Made by a program: the position numbers and the translations under genes | Source of the DNA: Actinomadura graeca | Lineage (GTDB): Bacteria > Actinomycetota > Actinomycetes > Streptosporangiales > Streptosporangiaceae | Direction: 5' to 3' | Assembly: GCF_019175365.1 (NCBI RefSeq) | Contig: NZ_CP059572.1 | Coordinates: forward strand, 1,922,001 to 1,986,000 | Length of the DNA: 64,000 nucleotides | Part shown: one piece after another, positions 1-9,126 of the stretch | Position numbering within the stretch: position 1 is the stretch's first letter | Layout: every line of letters begins with the position of its first letter | Notes under the pieces: generated by a model | What the model was told of the DNA's origin: nothing | The model's database searches: none | Seen by the model: only the letters and a program-made list of their open reading frames with translations

Positions 1-508
1 TCGTGATGGACGTCCGGATGCCCGTCCTGGACGGCGTCGCCGCCACCGCCGGGATCACCGCCCGGCATCCGGCGTCCCGCGTCCTGGTGCTGACGACGTT
101 CGAGCTGGACGAGTACGTCTTCGCCGCCGTCCGGGCCGGGGCGGCCGGGTTCCTGCTCAAGCGCACCCCGCCGGAGACGCTGATCGAGGGCGTCCGGACG
201 ATCGCCTCGGGCGAGGGGCTGCTCGGCCCGTCGGTGACCCGGCGGCTGCTCGCCGAGTTCGCCCGCGCCTCGCCCGCCCCGCCGGACGCGGCGGCGCGGC
301 GGCGCCTGGACCGCCTCACCGGCCGCGAGCACGAGGTGCTGCTGCTGATGGCGCGCGGCCTGTCCAACGCCGAGATCTCCGTCCGCCTGCACGTCGGGGA
401 GGCGACCACCAAGACGCACGTGGGCCGGATCCTGGCCAAGCTCGGGCTGCGCGACCGGATCCACGCCGTCGTCTTCGCCTTCGACAACGGCCTCGTCCGC
501 CCCCGCGG

Positions 509-512
<4 letters not shown>
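1..512 (+). CDS. Two-component response regulator, NarL/LuxR family (5' partial)
   Basis: The reading frame is open at the left edge (first complete codon at base 3), so the N-terminus lies outside the window. The visible part starts at the receiver phospho-acceptor region (DVRMP, Asp being the usual phosphorylation site). It continues with the conserved Thr (LVLTTF) and Lys (FLLKRTPPE) of a CheY-like receiver. A C-terminal LuxR helix-turn-helix follows ([21 protein letters not shown], then a recognition helix around [18 protein letters not shown]). Such proteins normally pair with a sensor kinase, presumably encoded to the left. Its stop TAG overlaps the stop of the convergent CoA-transferase gene within the four bases CTAG. 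Family is certain; target genes are unknown. Confidence 0.93.
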
Positions 513-1160
<648 letters not shown>

Positions 1161-1177
<17 letters not shown>

Positions 1178-1949
1178 GGGCGTCCTCCTCCGGACGGGTG
1201 CGGACGGTCCGCTTCTCGATGGACTTCCGGGCCGCCTGCTCGGGGGTGAGCGGAACGACGCGGTCGACGAACACCCCGGGGAGGTGGACCTCGTCCGGCC
1301 CGATCTCCCCGGGTTCGACGAGCCGCTCGGCCTCCAGGACGGTCAGGCGCCCGGCCATCGCCGCGGCGGGGTTGAAGTTGCGGGCGGCGGCGTGGAACAC
1401 GGCGTTGCCGTGCCGGTCGGCGCGGGCCGCCCGGACCAGCGCGACGTCGGTGACGATGCCCTCTTCGAGGACCATCTCCCGCCCGCCGAAGACCCGCGTC
1501 TCCTTCGGGCGCGAGGTGGCCGCGGGGGTGCCGTCCGGGTGGTAGCGGAGCGGGAGCCCGCCCTCGGCGACGAGCGTGCCGACGCCGGCGGGGGTGTAGA
1601 AGGCGCCGATCCCGGCGCCGCCCGCGCGCAGCCGCTCGGCGAGGGTGCCCTGCGGGGTCAGCTCGACCTCCAGCTCACCGGCGAGGAACTGCCGGCCGAA
1701 CTCGCGGTTCTCGCCGATGTAGGAGGCGATGACCCGGACGATCCGGCGGCGCTCCAGCAGCAGGCCGAGACCGACGCCGTCGACGCCGCAGTTGTTCGAC
1801 ACGATCGTCAGCCGGTCCGCGCCCTGGTCGAGGAGCGCCTCGATGAGGAACCGCGGGATGCCCGCGAGCCCGAAGCCGCCGACCGCGATGCTCGCGCCGG
1901 GCGCGATGTCGGCGACCGCCTCGGCCGCGGTCGCGATCACCTTGTCCAT
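1161..1949 (-). CDS. pcaI: 3-oxoacid CoA-transferase subunit A (PcaI-like)
   Basis: Alpha subunit of the two-subunit CoA-transferase, 262 aa. It shows the GGFGLAGIP motif (about residues 23-31) that binds CoA in class I CoA-transferases, the SNNCG segment and the [15 protein letters not shown] segment typical of PcaI/ScoA. The ATG at 1949 is the first in the frame after a clear intergenic region. The gene leads a two-gene operon with pcaJ and is transcribed away from the LysR-type regulator, which is the usual arrangement for LysR control. It may close the hydroxyquinol/3-oxoadipate pathway encoded at 3-6 kb. Confidence 0.9.
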
Positions 1950-1971
1950 ACGGCCGACCCTAGACCGCGCG

Positions 1972-1993
1972 ATTCATATGTTCCAATATCAAT
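1972..1993. promoter_or_regulatory. LysR-type operator candidate between pcaI and the LysR gene
   Basis: A 22-bp imperfect dyad with arms ATTnATAT and ATATnAAT separated by six bases, in an AT-rich island inside very GC-rich DNA. It contains T-N11-A spacings, the classic LysR-type box. It lies 23 bp upstream of pcaI and about 50 bp upstream of the divergent lysR start, where an auto- and cross-regulating site is expected. Binding is inferred from position and symmetry only. Confidence 0.6.
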
Positions 1994-2042
1994 AGGTCGG
2001 CTCAGTGATAGGCAAACGGTCTGAATGAGAGGGGTGGCGGGC

Positions 2043-2933
2043 ATGGAGCTGCGGCGCCTGCGGTACTTCGTCGCCGTCGCGGACGAGGGCCACTTCGGGC
2101 GGGCGGCCGAGCGGCTGCACATCGCGCAGCCGCCGCTGTCCCTGCAGATCAAGAAGCTGGAGGGGGAAGTCGGGGTGACGCTGCTCGACCGGTCGACCCG
2201 GCGGGTGGCGCTCACCCCCGCCGGGGAGCGGTTCCTCGCGCGCGCCAAGGCGATTTTGGCCGCGGTGGACGAGGCGCGGGCCGAGGCCGTCCGGGTCGCG
2301 GCGGGCGAGGCGGGCCGGGTGTCGATCGGCTTCATCGGCACGGCGACCTACGCGGTGCTGCCCGCCCTGGCCCGCAGGCTGCGCGCCGACCTCCCGGACG
2401 TCGAACTGGACCTCAAGGGCGAGATGCTGACCCCCGACCAGGTCGACGCGCTGCACGACGGCAGGCTGGACCTGGCCGTGGTGCGCACGCCGATCCCCGA
2501 CACCGAGCTGGACGTGCGCCCGCTGCGGCGGGAACGGCTGATCGTCGCGCTCCCCCGGGACCATCCGCTCGCCGCCGGCGGGGAGGTCGATCTCCGGAAC
2601 CTGCGCGAGGAGCAGTTCCTGAGCTACCCGTCCCGGCACCGGTCGGTGATCCGGGACGCGGTGCTCGACGCGTGCCGCCGCGCGGGCTACCGCCCTCGGC
2701 TGGTCCAGGAGGTGGCGGAGACCTCGACGCTGCTGGTCTTCGTCGCCGCCGGGCTCGGGGTCGCCCTGGTGCCCGACTCGGTGCGCCTGCTGTCCCTGCC
2801 CGGCGTCGCGTTCCGGCCGCTCGCCGGGGACCGGGTGGACGTGGGGCTGGCCGTCGCCACGCTGCCCGGGGAGCCGTCACCGCTGGTCGCGAGGGTCAGG
2901 GCCGCGCTGCTGGACATGTATCCCGGAGGGTGA
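2043..2933 (+). CDS. LysR-family transcriptional regulator
   Basis: A 296-aa LysR regulator. The winged helix-turn-helix is at residues 1-60 (MELRRLRYFVAVADEGHFGR, AAERLHIAQPPLSLQIKKLE, LLDRSTRRVALTPAGERFL). The rest is a periplasmic-binding-protein-like effector domain. I chose the ATG at 2043 because MELRRLRYF is the standard family N-terminus and GAGAGGGG lies about 8 bases upstream; an in-frame ATG at 2025 would add six residues. It is divergent from the CoA-transferase operon with a candidate operator between them. It resembles the CatR/CatM/BenM subgroup of aromatic-catabolism regulators, so a muconate- or oxoadipate-like inducer is plausible. Confidence 0.92.
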   Translation: MELRRLRYFVAVADEGHFGRAAERLHIAQPPLSLQIKKLEGEVGVTLLDRSTRRVALTPAGERFLARAKAILAAVDEARAEAVRVAAGEAGRVSIGFIGTATYAVLPALARRLRADLPDVELDLKGEMLTPDQVDALHDGRLDLAVVRTPIPDTELDVRPLRRERLIVALPRDHPLAAGGEVDLRNLREEQFLSYPSRHRSVIRDAVLDACRRAGYRPRLVQEVAETSTLLVFVAAGLGVALVPDSVRLLSLPGVAFRPLAGDRVDVGLAVATLPGEPSPLVARVRAALLDMYPGG

Positions 2934-2955
2934 GGGACGCCCCGGGCCCCGTCCC
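2934..2955. terminator. Short GC hairpin between convergent genes
   Basis: GGGACG (2934-2939) and CGTCCC (2950-2955) can form a 6-bp stem around a C/G-rich loop. It fills the 24-bp gap between the stops of the LysR gene and the maleylacetate reductase gene. A bidirectional terminator is plausible; there is no U-tract. Confidence 0.35.
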
Positions 2956-2957
2956 GG

Positions 2958-4031
2958 TCAGGGCTCGACGCGCGGGGGCTCCCCGTTCCAGGCGGCGCGG
3001 AGCAGGCGCGTCACGCCGTCGAGGGTGACGGGCGCGGGGTTGGCGTACGGGGCGTCCACGACCTGCCGGGCGAGGGGACCGAGGTCGCCCTCGGCCACGC
3101 CGAGATCGCGCAGCGACCGCGGCGCGCCGAGGGAGCCCGCGAGGTCCCAGAGGCGGTGCGCGGGGTCGGGCGCCGCGAGGGCCCGCGACAGCGCCTCCGC
3201 CGCGTCGGGCGCGGCGGGCTGGTTGTAGGCGAGCGCGTACGGCAGGACGATCGTGTGGGTCTCGGAGTGCGGGAGGTCGAGCGTCCCGCCGAGCGCGTGG
3301 CACAGCTTGTGGTGCAGGGACATCGTCGTGGCGCCGAGGCACGCGCCGCACAGCCAGGACGCGTACAGGGCCTGCGTGCGGGCGTCCAGGTCGCCCCCGT
3401 CCGCGGCGACGGCCGGGAGCGCCCCGGCCATCGCGCGCACGCCCTCCTCGGCCATCAGCGAGATGATCGGGGACCGGTCGGGCGCGTACAGTGCCTCGAC
3501 CGCGTGGGCGACGGCGTTGAACCCGCTGGTCACCGACATGCCGACCGGCAGGCCGAGGGTGAGCTCGGGGTCGTACAGGACGCCCGCGGGCAGCACCCGC
3601 GGGTCCTTGCCGGTCCGCTTGCGCCCGTCCTCGGTGAGCCCCCAGACGGCGGTCATCTCCGAGCCCGCGTAGGTGGTGGGGACGGCGATCACCGGCAGGT
3701 CGTGCTCCAGCGCGATGGCCTTCCCGAGCCCGATCGCCGATCCGCCGCCGACGGCCACGCAGGCGTCGGCGCCGAGCTCGGCGGCGCGGTCGCGGGCGTG
3801 CCGCGCCACCTCGACCGGGACGTGCATGCGCGCCTCGGCGAGCACGCCCGCGGACAGGTCGCCCAGCGCGTTCGCGATGGCCTCCCCCGTCCGCTTCTGC
3901 TCGGGCGAGCACAGCACCAGGGCGCGGCGCGCCTCCAGCCGCTCGACCTCGGTGGGGAGGGACGCGACGGAACCGGCCCCGAACCGGACCCGCATCGGCA
4001 GGGCGTCGTAGGAGAAGGACGTCTGGAACAT
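2958..4031 (-). CDS. Maleylacetate reductase (iron-type alcohol dehydrogenase fold)
   Basis: A 357-aa group III alcohol-dehydrogenase-fold enzyme. It reduces maleylacetate to 3-oxoadipate with NAD(P)H. Visible features are the nucleotide-binding GGGSAIGLGKA (about residues 95-105), PTTYAGSEMT (118-127), a helix with FNAVAHAVEALYAP (171-184), HHKLCHALGG and LPHSETHTIVLPYALAYN, all typical of TfdF/MacA-type enzymes. The ATG at 4031 has AGGAAG 7 bases upstream; a GTG at 4037 overlapping the preceding stop has no room for a ribosome site. It follows the hydroxyquinol dioxygenase gene directly, whose product rearranges to its substrate. Confidence 0.93.
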   Translation of the reverse strand: MFQTSFSYDALPMRVRFGAGSVASLPTEVERLEARRALVLCSPEQKRTGEAIANALGDLSAGVLAEARMHVPVEVARHARDRAAELGADACVAVGGGSAIGLGKAIALEHDLPVIAVPTTYAGSEMTAVWGLTEDGRKRTGKDPRVLPAGVLYDPELTLGLPVGMSVTSGFNAVAHAVEALYAPDRSPIISLMAEEGVRAMAGALPAVAADGGDLDARTQALYASWLCGACLGATTMSLHHKLCHALGGTLDLPHSETHTIVLPYALAYNQPAAPDAAEALSRALAAPDPAHRLWDLAGSLGAPRSLRDLGVAEGDLGPLARQVVDAPYANPAPVTLDGVTRLLRAAWNGEPPRVEP

Positions 4032-4033
4032 GG

Positions 4034-4987
4034 TCACACTTCCTGGTCGGTGCCGTCGGTGCCGTCGGCATCGTCGGTGCCATCGGCGCGGAGGACGACG
4101 TCGAAGTCCACCGTGCGGAACGGGTTGGGCAGGCCGGCCTCCGCCGCGCGGGCCGGGTCGTCGACCTCGGGGAACTCGCGCACCAGGCTGGGCTTGACCC
4201 CGAACACGGCGTCGGAGTCGATGTAGGGGGTCCCGGCGACGAACAGGTGGGTCGTCACGGTCCGGTACCCGGGTGCCGACACCTCGAAGTGGATGTGCGC
4301 GGGCCGGTTGGGGTGCCGGGACGTCGCCCGCAGCAGCCTGCCGACCGGGCCGTCCTGCGGGATCGGGTAGTACCGGGGGACGATCGAGCGGAACCAGAAC
4401 CGCCCGTCCCCGTCGGCGGTGAAGAGGCCGCGCAGGTTCAGCGGGGGCTGTAGATCGGGCTGCTGCACGTCGTAGAAGCCCTCGTCGTTGGCCTGCCAGA
4501 CGTCGATCGTCGCGCCGGGGACCGGCGTGCCGCCGGGCCCCGTCACGCTGCCGGTGACCAGGCACGGCGTGCCCTTGCCGTCCTCGGCGATGTCGGCGCC
4601 GAGCTCGCGGGGCGGGGAGGCCACCATGTGGAAGGGGCCCTCCACGGTCGACTCCGTCAGCTCCCCGCCGGCCCGGTTGTTGATCGTCTCGACCAGCATC
4701 GAGGCGCCGAGGACGTCGGAGAGCAGGATGAACTCCTGCCGGGTGTCCGTGCAGGTCTTCCCGGTCTCGGTGAGGAAGCCGATCGCCTCGGCCCACTCCC
4801 GCTCGGTGAGCCCGACGTCCTTGACGAAGTCGTGCAGGTGCCGCACGAGCGAGGTGAGGACCCGGCGCAGGCGGGGGTCCGGCGTCGCGGCGAAGCTGGC
4901 CGCGACCACCTCGGCCGAGCGTTCCTCGCTGAACAGCCCGGCCGGGGCGGCCGTGCCCGCGGTGCCCGCGGGACCGTCTGGAATCAT
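4034..4987 (-). CDS. Hydroxyquinol 1,2-dioxygenase (intradiol ring cleavage)
   Basis: A non-heme Fe(III) intradiol dioxygenase of about 317 aa. It should open 1,2,4-trihydroxybenzene to maleylacetate. The N-terminal helical dimerisation domain is followed by the catalytic domain with VEGPFHM, ATIDVWQANDEGFYDVQ, IVPRYYPIPQDGPVGR and HPNRPAHIHF, which hold the Tyr/Tyr/His/His iron ligands. Two ATGs lie 6 bp apart; GGAG sits directly against the outer one (4993) but 6 bases from the inner one (4987), so 4987 is preferred. The C-terminus is an Asp/Gly/Thr repeat (DGTDDADGTDGTD) coded by 9-bp repeats. The neighbouring maleylacetate reductase supports hydroxyquinol rather than catechol as substrate. 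Confidence 0.92.
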   Translation of the reverse strand: MIPDGPAGTAGTAAPAGLFSEERSAEVVAASFAATPDPRLRRVLTSLVRHLHDFVKDVGLTEREWAEAIGFLTETGKTCTDTRQEFILLSDVLGASMLVETINNRAGGELTESTVEGPFHMVASPPRELGADIAEDGKGTPCLVTGSVTGPGGTPVPGATIDVWQANDEGFYDVQQPDLQPPLNLRGLFTADGDGRFWFRSIVPRYYPIPQDGPVGRLLRATSRHPNRPAHIHFEVSAPGYRTVTTHLFVAGTPYIDSDAVFGVKPSLVREFPEVDDPARAAEAGLPNPFRTVDFDVVLRADGTDDADGTDGTDQEV

Positions 4988-5006
4988 GATCATCTCCGGT
5001 GCGGTG

Positions 5007-5813
5007 TCAGGATCTGCGCACGGCGCGCTGGGGCGCGGCGTGGATCAGCTCGTAGTCGCGGCCGATCGCGCCGGTCGCCTGGAGCAGGAGGGGCAGCAGG
5101 TCGTCGATCAGCTCGCGCGGGCCGATCTCGGCGGCGATCGCGGTGACGTTGACCGCCGCGACCGTCCGGCCGTCGCCGTCGCGCAGGGGCGCGGCGACCG
5201 AGCGGATCCCGGGCGCCACCTCCCCGTCGGTCGAGGCCCAGCCGCGGGCGCGGACCTCCCGCAGCTCCGCCTCGACCTCCTCGGCCGGACGCGGCCGGTG
5301 AGGCCGGACGGGCGACCGCGGCGCGGTGGCCAGCGCCGCGCGCAGGGCCTCGGCGTCCAGGGACGCCAGCAGGACCTTGCCGAGCGCGGTGCTGGCGGCC
5401 GGCAGGCGCGTGCCGACCTTGACGTTGACGGCGACGACCTTGGGGACCTCGACCCGGGCGACGTAGATGATGTCCGAGCCGTCCAGCTCCGCGACGGAGG
5501 CGGCCTGGTCGGTCTGCTCGACCAGGTCGCGCAGGTGCGGGAGCGCGACCTCCCACAGCCCGGCCGAGAGCGTGTAGGCCACGCCCAGCTCCAGGACGCG
5601 CGGCGTGAGGACGACCCCTTCGGGGGCGGTGCGCACGTACCCCAGGTGCTCAAGCGTCAGGACGATGCGGCGGGCGGTCGGCCGGGCCAGCCCGGTCGCG
5701 TTCGCGATCTCCGTGAGGGACATCGGCACCCGGTGCGGGCCGAAGCATCTGAGCACGTCGAGACCACGGGCCAGCGCCTCGATGAAGTCCGGGCCGGCAT
5801 CTTCGCGCGGCAT
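5007..5813 (-). CDS. IclR-family regulator (PcaR/PobR-like) of the hydroxyquinol genes
   Basis: A 268-aa IclR protein: N-terminal winged HTH (FIEALARGLDVLRCF, then SLTEIANATGLARPTARRIV at about residues 31-50) and a C-terminal effector domain (LPAASTALGKVLLASL, GWASTDGEVAPGIRSVAAPL, VAAVNVTA). The start is set at 5813, where MPREDAGPDF is preceded by AAGGGAG about 5 bases away; the frame is open further upstream but that stretch is promoter DNA. It is the first gene of its operon, followed after about 19 bases by the dioxygenase gene. It is divergent from the monooxygenase operon, with two matching candidate operators between them. Pca-subgroup IclR proteins usually activate with an aromatic or oxoadipate effector. 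Confidence 0.92.
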   Translation of the reverse strand: MPREDAGPDFIEALARGLDVLRCFGPHRVPMSLTEIANATGLARPTARRIVLTLEHLGYVRTAPEGVVLTPRVLELGVAYTLSAGLWEVALPHLRDLVEQTDQAASVAELDGSDIIYVARVEVPKVVAVNVKVGTRLPAASTALGKVLLASLDAEALRAALATAPRSPVRPHRPRPAEEVEAELREVRARGWASTDGEVAPGIRSVAAPLRDGDGRTVAAVNVTAIAAEIGPRELIDDLLPLLLQATGAIGRDYELIHAAPQRAVRRS

Positions 5814-5876
5814 GTCGCTCCCTTCCCTGGTGGCTGGATCGCTACCTTGCCACCTCCCGCCAAGAGTACGGTGCTC

Positions 5877-5900
5877 GACCGCTGTACGGTCAAGTGTCCG
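5877..5900. promoter_or_regulatory. IclR operator candidate 1 (GACCG-N5-CGGTCAAGT)
   Basis: GACCG (5877-5881), five bases, CGGTC (5887-5891), then AAGT and a CCG two bases on. This inverted repeat lies 64 bp upstream of the iclR start. The same arrangement, including AAGT and CCG, recurs at 6021 near the divergent gene, so the two are probably a paired operator. Confidence 0.6.
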
Positions 5901-6020
5901 TTTTCTCGATGCTGACCTTGTTTGCTCTGTCTTTGCAGAACAAGTGGGTAGAACAATGAATGAACACGACACTTGACACCCGCACACGCGCATCCCATGC
6001 TTCTGGAACGCGATAGGTAT

Positions 6021-6054
6021 GACCGTATGTCGGTCAAGTAGCCGTACAACGGTC
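6021..6054. promoter_or_regulatory. IclR operator candidate 2 with adjacent CCGT/ACGG dyad
   Basis: GACCG (6021-6025), five bases, CGGTC (6031-6035), AAGT, two bases, CCG: the same layout as the copy at 5877. It runs straight into a second inverted repeat, CCGT-ACA-ACGG (6042-6052). The block ends about 20 bp before the monooxygenase start and probably overlaps its transcription start, suggesting control of both divergent operons by the adjacent IclR protein. Confidence 0.6.
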
Positions 6055-6073
6055 GCTCCAGTGGAGGCAGCAC

Positions 6074-7693
6074 ATGTCGAACAGCGCCATATCCGCCGAC
6101 GTCGTCGTCATCGGCGGCGGTCCCGCGGGCCTGACGGTCGCGGCGGAGGCCGCGCGCGCCGGGGCCCGCGTCGTCGTGTTGGAGCGCCGCACGGAGGACA
6201 CCCACTCGCGGGCCGGAGTGATCCAGCCGCGCGTGCTGGAGCTGTTCGACGTCCGCGGCCTCATGGGCCGGTTCCGGGCCGCGGCCGAGCGGTGGCGGCC
6301 CGACCACGAGGTGCCGCGCTACATCTACGCGGGCCTCACCGGGCTGCGCTACGACCAGCTCGACAGCAAGTTCCCGTACGCGCTGATCCTGCCCCAGATG
6401 ACCACCGAGCACCTCCTCGCGGAATGGGCCGTGGAGCAGGGCGCCGACCTGCGCCGGGGGATCGCCTACGTCGGGCACGCCGAGACGGCCGAGGGCGTCA
6501 GGGTCACCGCCCGCGACACCGCCGGGGAGGTCGTGGAGTTCACCGCGCCCTACCTGGTGGGGGCCGACGGGGCGCGCAGCCTCGTCCGCGAGACGGCCGG
6601 GATCCCCTTCGAGGGCCGCAAGACGCGGATGACGGCCGTGGCCGTGGACGCCGACCTGGCCTTCCCCTGGCAGGCGTCGATGCAGATGAAGCGCAACGAG
6701 CACGGCTGGGTGCTCGCCTACCCCTTCGGAAAGGGCATCACCCGGTTCATCATCGTCGCCGAGCACCGCCGGAACGTCCCGCACACCGAGCCGGTCACCA
6801 TGGAGGAGGTCCGCGAGTCACTGCGGCTGATCTTCGACGACGACTTCGGCGTCACGTCGGCGCGCTGGCTGTCCCGCTACGGCGACGCGCACCGCATGGT
6901 CCCCGAGTTCCGCCGCGGGCGGGTGCTGCTCGCCGGTGAGGCGACCCGCGTGCACTACCCCGCCAGCGGCATCGGCATGAACTACTGCATCCAGGACGCC
7001 TTCAACCTCGGCTGGAAGCTCGGCTGGGTCGGCACGGGCCGCGCCCCCGACGCGCTGCTCGACACCTACCACGACGAGCGGCACCCGGTGCTCAAGGCGC
7101 TGATGGACGACGTCGCGACGCAGTGCGGCCTGCACTTCGACTTCTCCCCCGCCGGGATGGCGCTCAAGGACTTCGTGGAGAGGGAGCTGGTGCCGATCCC
7201 CGAGGTCAACGCCATCCTGCGGAACCGCCTGAGCGGCTTCGGCACGTCCTACCACCGCGACTCCGACGCGCACCTCGCGGACGGCACCCGCGTCAGCGAC
7301 TTCCCCGTCGAGGCCCCCGCGGGCTCGCCGGGCGCGTCGTCCTACACCGAGGTCGCCAAGGACGCCGGGTTCGTCCTGGCCGACGTCCCCGGCCCGGACG
7401 GCCCCCGCTCGCTGCCCGGCACGATCACCGCCGTGACGGCCTCCGCCGCCTCGCTGGCGCGCGACTTCGGAGCCGCCGCGGTGCTGATCCGCCCCGACGC
7501 CTACGTGGCGCGCGCCTGGGCGATGCGGCCCACCGACGAGGAGGTCACGGCCGCCTACCGGGAGGCCACGCGGCAGGACGCCGCCTCGCCGTCCCCGGCG
7601 GCCGCGACGGCGGACACCGCCGGGACGGCCCGGGCGTCCGGGGCGTCCCGGGCGGACACCGCCGGCGTCCGCAGGCAGCCCGAACACGCATGA
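6074..7693 (+). CDS. FAD-dependent aromatic hydroxylase (phenol/resorcinol-hydroxylase-like)
   Basis: A 539-aa group A flavoprotein monooxygenase with an N-terminal Rossmann motif (VVVIGGGPAGLTVAAEAARAG, residues 10-30). The NADPH/FAD DG motif (LVGADGARSLVRE) follows, then the second FAD motif region and a C-terminal thioredoxin-like extension. The usual GD motif reads AGEATRVHYPASGIGMN, with Glu for Asp. The last 40 residues are an Ala/Thr/Asp/Arg-rich repeat tail. GGAGG lies 6 bases before the ATG. As first gene of an operon divergent from the hydroxyquinol dioxygenase, it probably hydroxylates a phenolic substrate such as resorcinol or hydroquinone to hydroxyquinol. The exact substrate is inference. 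Confidence 0.88.
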   Translation: MSNSAISADVVVIGGGPAGLTVAAEAARAGARVVVLERRTEDTHSRAGVIQPRVLELFDVRGLMGRFRAAAERWRPDHEVPRYIYAGLTGLRYDQLDSKFPYALILPQMTTEHLLAEWAVEQGADLRRGIAYVGHAETAEGVRVTARDTAGEVVEFTAPYLVGADGARSLVRETAGIPFEGRKTRMTAVAVDADLAFPWQASMQMKRNEHGWVLAYPFGKGITRFIIVAEHRRNVPHTEPVTMEEVRESLRLIFDDDFGVTSARWLSRYGDAHRMVPEFRRGRVLLAGEATRVHYPASGIGMNYCIQDAFNLGWKLGWVGTGRAPDALLDTYHDERHPVLKALMDDVATQCGLHFDFSPAGMALKDFVERELVPIPEVNAILRNRLSGFGTSYHRDSDAHLADGTRVSDFPVEAPAGSPGASSYTEVAKDAGFVLADVPGPDGPRSLPGTITAVTASAASLARDFGAAAVLIRPDAYVARAWAMRPTDEEVTAAYREATRQDAASPSPAAATADTAGTARASGASRADTAGVRRQPEHA

Positions 7694-7707
7694 CCCGAGG
7701 AGTGGAC

Positions 7708-9051
7708 ATGACGGAACACGCGCCACGGCGCATCCTCATCCAAGGCGGCTGGGTCGTCACCGGCGACCCGGCCGTCGGCACGCTCACCGGATGCGACGTC
7801 CTGATCGAGGACGGCGTCATCACCGGTGTCGGGCCCGGCCTGTCCGGCGACGGCGCCGAGGTGATCGACGCCCGCGACATGATCGTCTTCCCGGGGCTCG
7901 TCGACACCCACAAGCACACCTGGCAGTCCGCCGTCCGGCACCGCTGCACCGAACTCGACCTCCAGACCTACTTCGGGGAGATGTTCGGCAGGCTCGGCGC
8001 GCGGTACCGCCCGGAGGACGTCTACGCCGGGAACCTGCTCGGCGCCCTGTCGGCCATCGACGCCGGCACCACGACGCTGATGGACTGGTCGCACGTCCAG
8101 AACTCGCCGGAGCACGGCGACCAGGCCATCGCCGCGCTGCGCGACAGCGGCGTCCGCGCGGTGTTCGGGCACGGCTGGCCGCTGGTCGACCTGCCGGCGT
8201 GGATCATGGGCAGCGACCGGCCGCACACCGTCGACGTCCGGCGGATCCGCCGCGAGCTGCTGCCCGACGACGACGCCCTGGTCACCCTGCACCTGGCCGG
8301 GCGCGGCCCGGAGCTGTCCACGCTGGAGGCGACCCGCGCCGACCTGGCCATGGCGCGCGACCTCGGCATCCGCGTGTCCATCCACATGGGCTGCGGTCCC
8401 GAGTTCGGCGCGATGGCCGCCATCACGCAACTGGACCGCGCGGGCCTGCTGGGCCCCGACCTGAACTTCGTGCACTGCAGCGAATGCGCCGACGACGAGT
8501 TCCGAATGATCGCCGACAGCGGCGGGACGGTGGCGCTCGCCCCGCAGCACGAGCAGGCGTTCCCCGGCATCGGCCACACCCCGATCGACCGCGTCCGCGC
8601 CTTCGGGATCACAGCGGGCCTGAGCACCGACACCGAGACCCACGGCGCCGCCGACCTGTTCACCCAGATGCGCGCGGGCCTGGCCGCCCACCGCAGCCAG
8701 CTCGCCGAGGGCCGCTCGCGCTACACCGGCAAGCTGGAGCCCTTCGGCGTCGCCGAGGTCTTCGCGATGGCCACCCAGGGCGGCGCCGACGCGCTGGGGC
8801 TCGGCGACCGCGTCGGCAGCCTGACCGCCGGCAAGCGCGCGGACGTCGTCCTCGTCCGCGCGACCGATCCCAACCTGTTCCCGGTCACCGACCCGGTGGC
8901 CGCGCTGGTGTCCGCCGCGCATCCCGGCAACGTCGACACCGTCCTGATCGACGGCATCGTCCGCAAGCGCGGCGGCGCCCTCGACGGCGGCGTGCTCGGC
9001 CGTGCCCGGGACCTCGCGCTGGCCTCCCACGACCGCCTCCTGGGCGGCTGA
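7708..9051 (+). CDS. Amidohydrolase of the AtzB/TrzN/SsnA-like deaminase group
   Basis: A 447-aa metal-dependent hydrolase with a (beta/alpha)8 barrel and split beta-sandwich. The metal site is visible: VDTHKHTWQS (HxH, about residue 65), VSIHMGCG, FVHCSE and STDTETHG (Asp). It closes with GKRADVVLVRA, normal for this group. Family members deaminate or dechlorinate guanine, cytosine, hydroxyatrazine and similar N-heterocycles. The ATG at 7708 has GAGGAG 5 bases upstream. It is second in the monooxygenase operon, after only 14 bases. Its link to aromatic breakdown is unclear; it may release the phenolic substrate from an N-containing precursor. Confidence 0.85.
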   Translation: MTEHAPRRILIQGGWVVTGDPAVGTLTGCDVLIEDGVITGVGPGLSGDGAEVIDARDMIVFPGLVDTHKHTWQSAVRHRCTELDLQTYFGEMFGRLGARYRPEDVYAGNLLGALSAIDAGTTTLMDWSHVQNSPEHGDQAIAALRDSGVRAVFGHGWPLVDLPAWIMGSDRPHTVDVRRIRRELLPDDDALVTLHLAGRGPELSTLEATRADLAMARDLGIRVSIHMGCGPEFGAMAAITQLDRAGLLGPDLNFVHCSECADDEFRMIADSGGTVALAPQHEQAFPGIGHTPIDRVRAFGITAGLSTDTETHGAADLFTQMRAGLAAHRSQLAEGRSRYTGKLEPFGVAEVFAMATQGGADALGLGDRVGSLTAGKRADVVLVRATDPNLFPVTDPVAALVSAAHPGNVDTVLIDGIVRKRGGALDGGVLGRARDLALASHDRLLGG

Positions 9052-9126
9052 CCCGGGCACCCGCACGACCCGCCCGCCCCGCACGACCACACCCGCACGA
9101 CCACCATCGACATCCGAAAGGCCACC

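Noticed and set aside
5973..6001. TTGACA at 5973 as the -35 of the monooxygenase promoter
   Set aside because: TTGACA is perfect, but no convincing -10 lies 16-19 bases downstream, so it is not listed as a feature.
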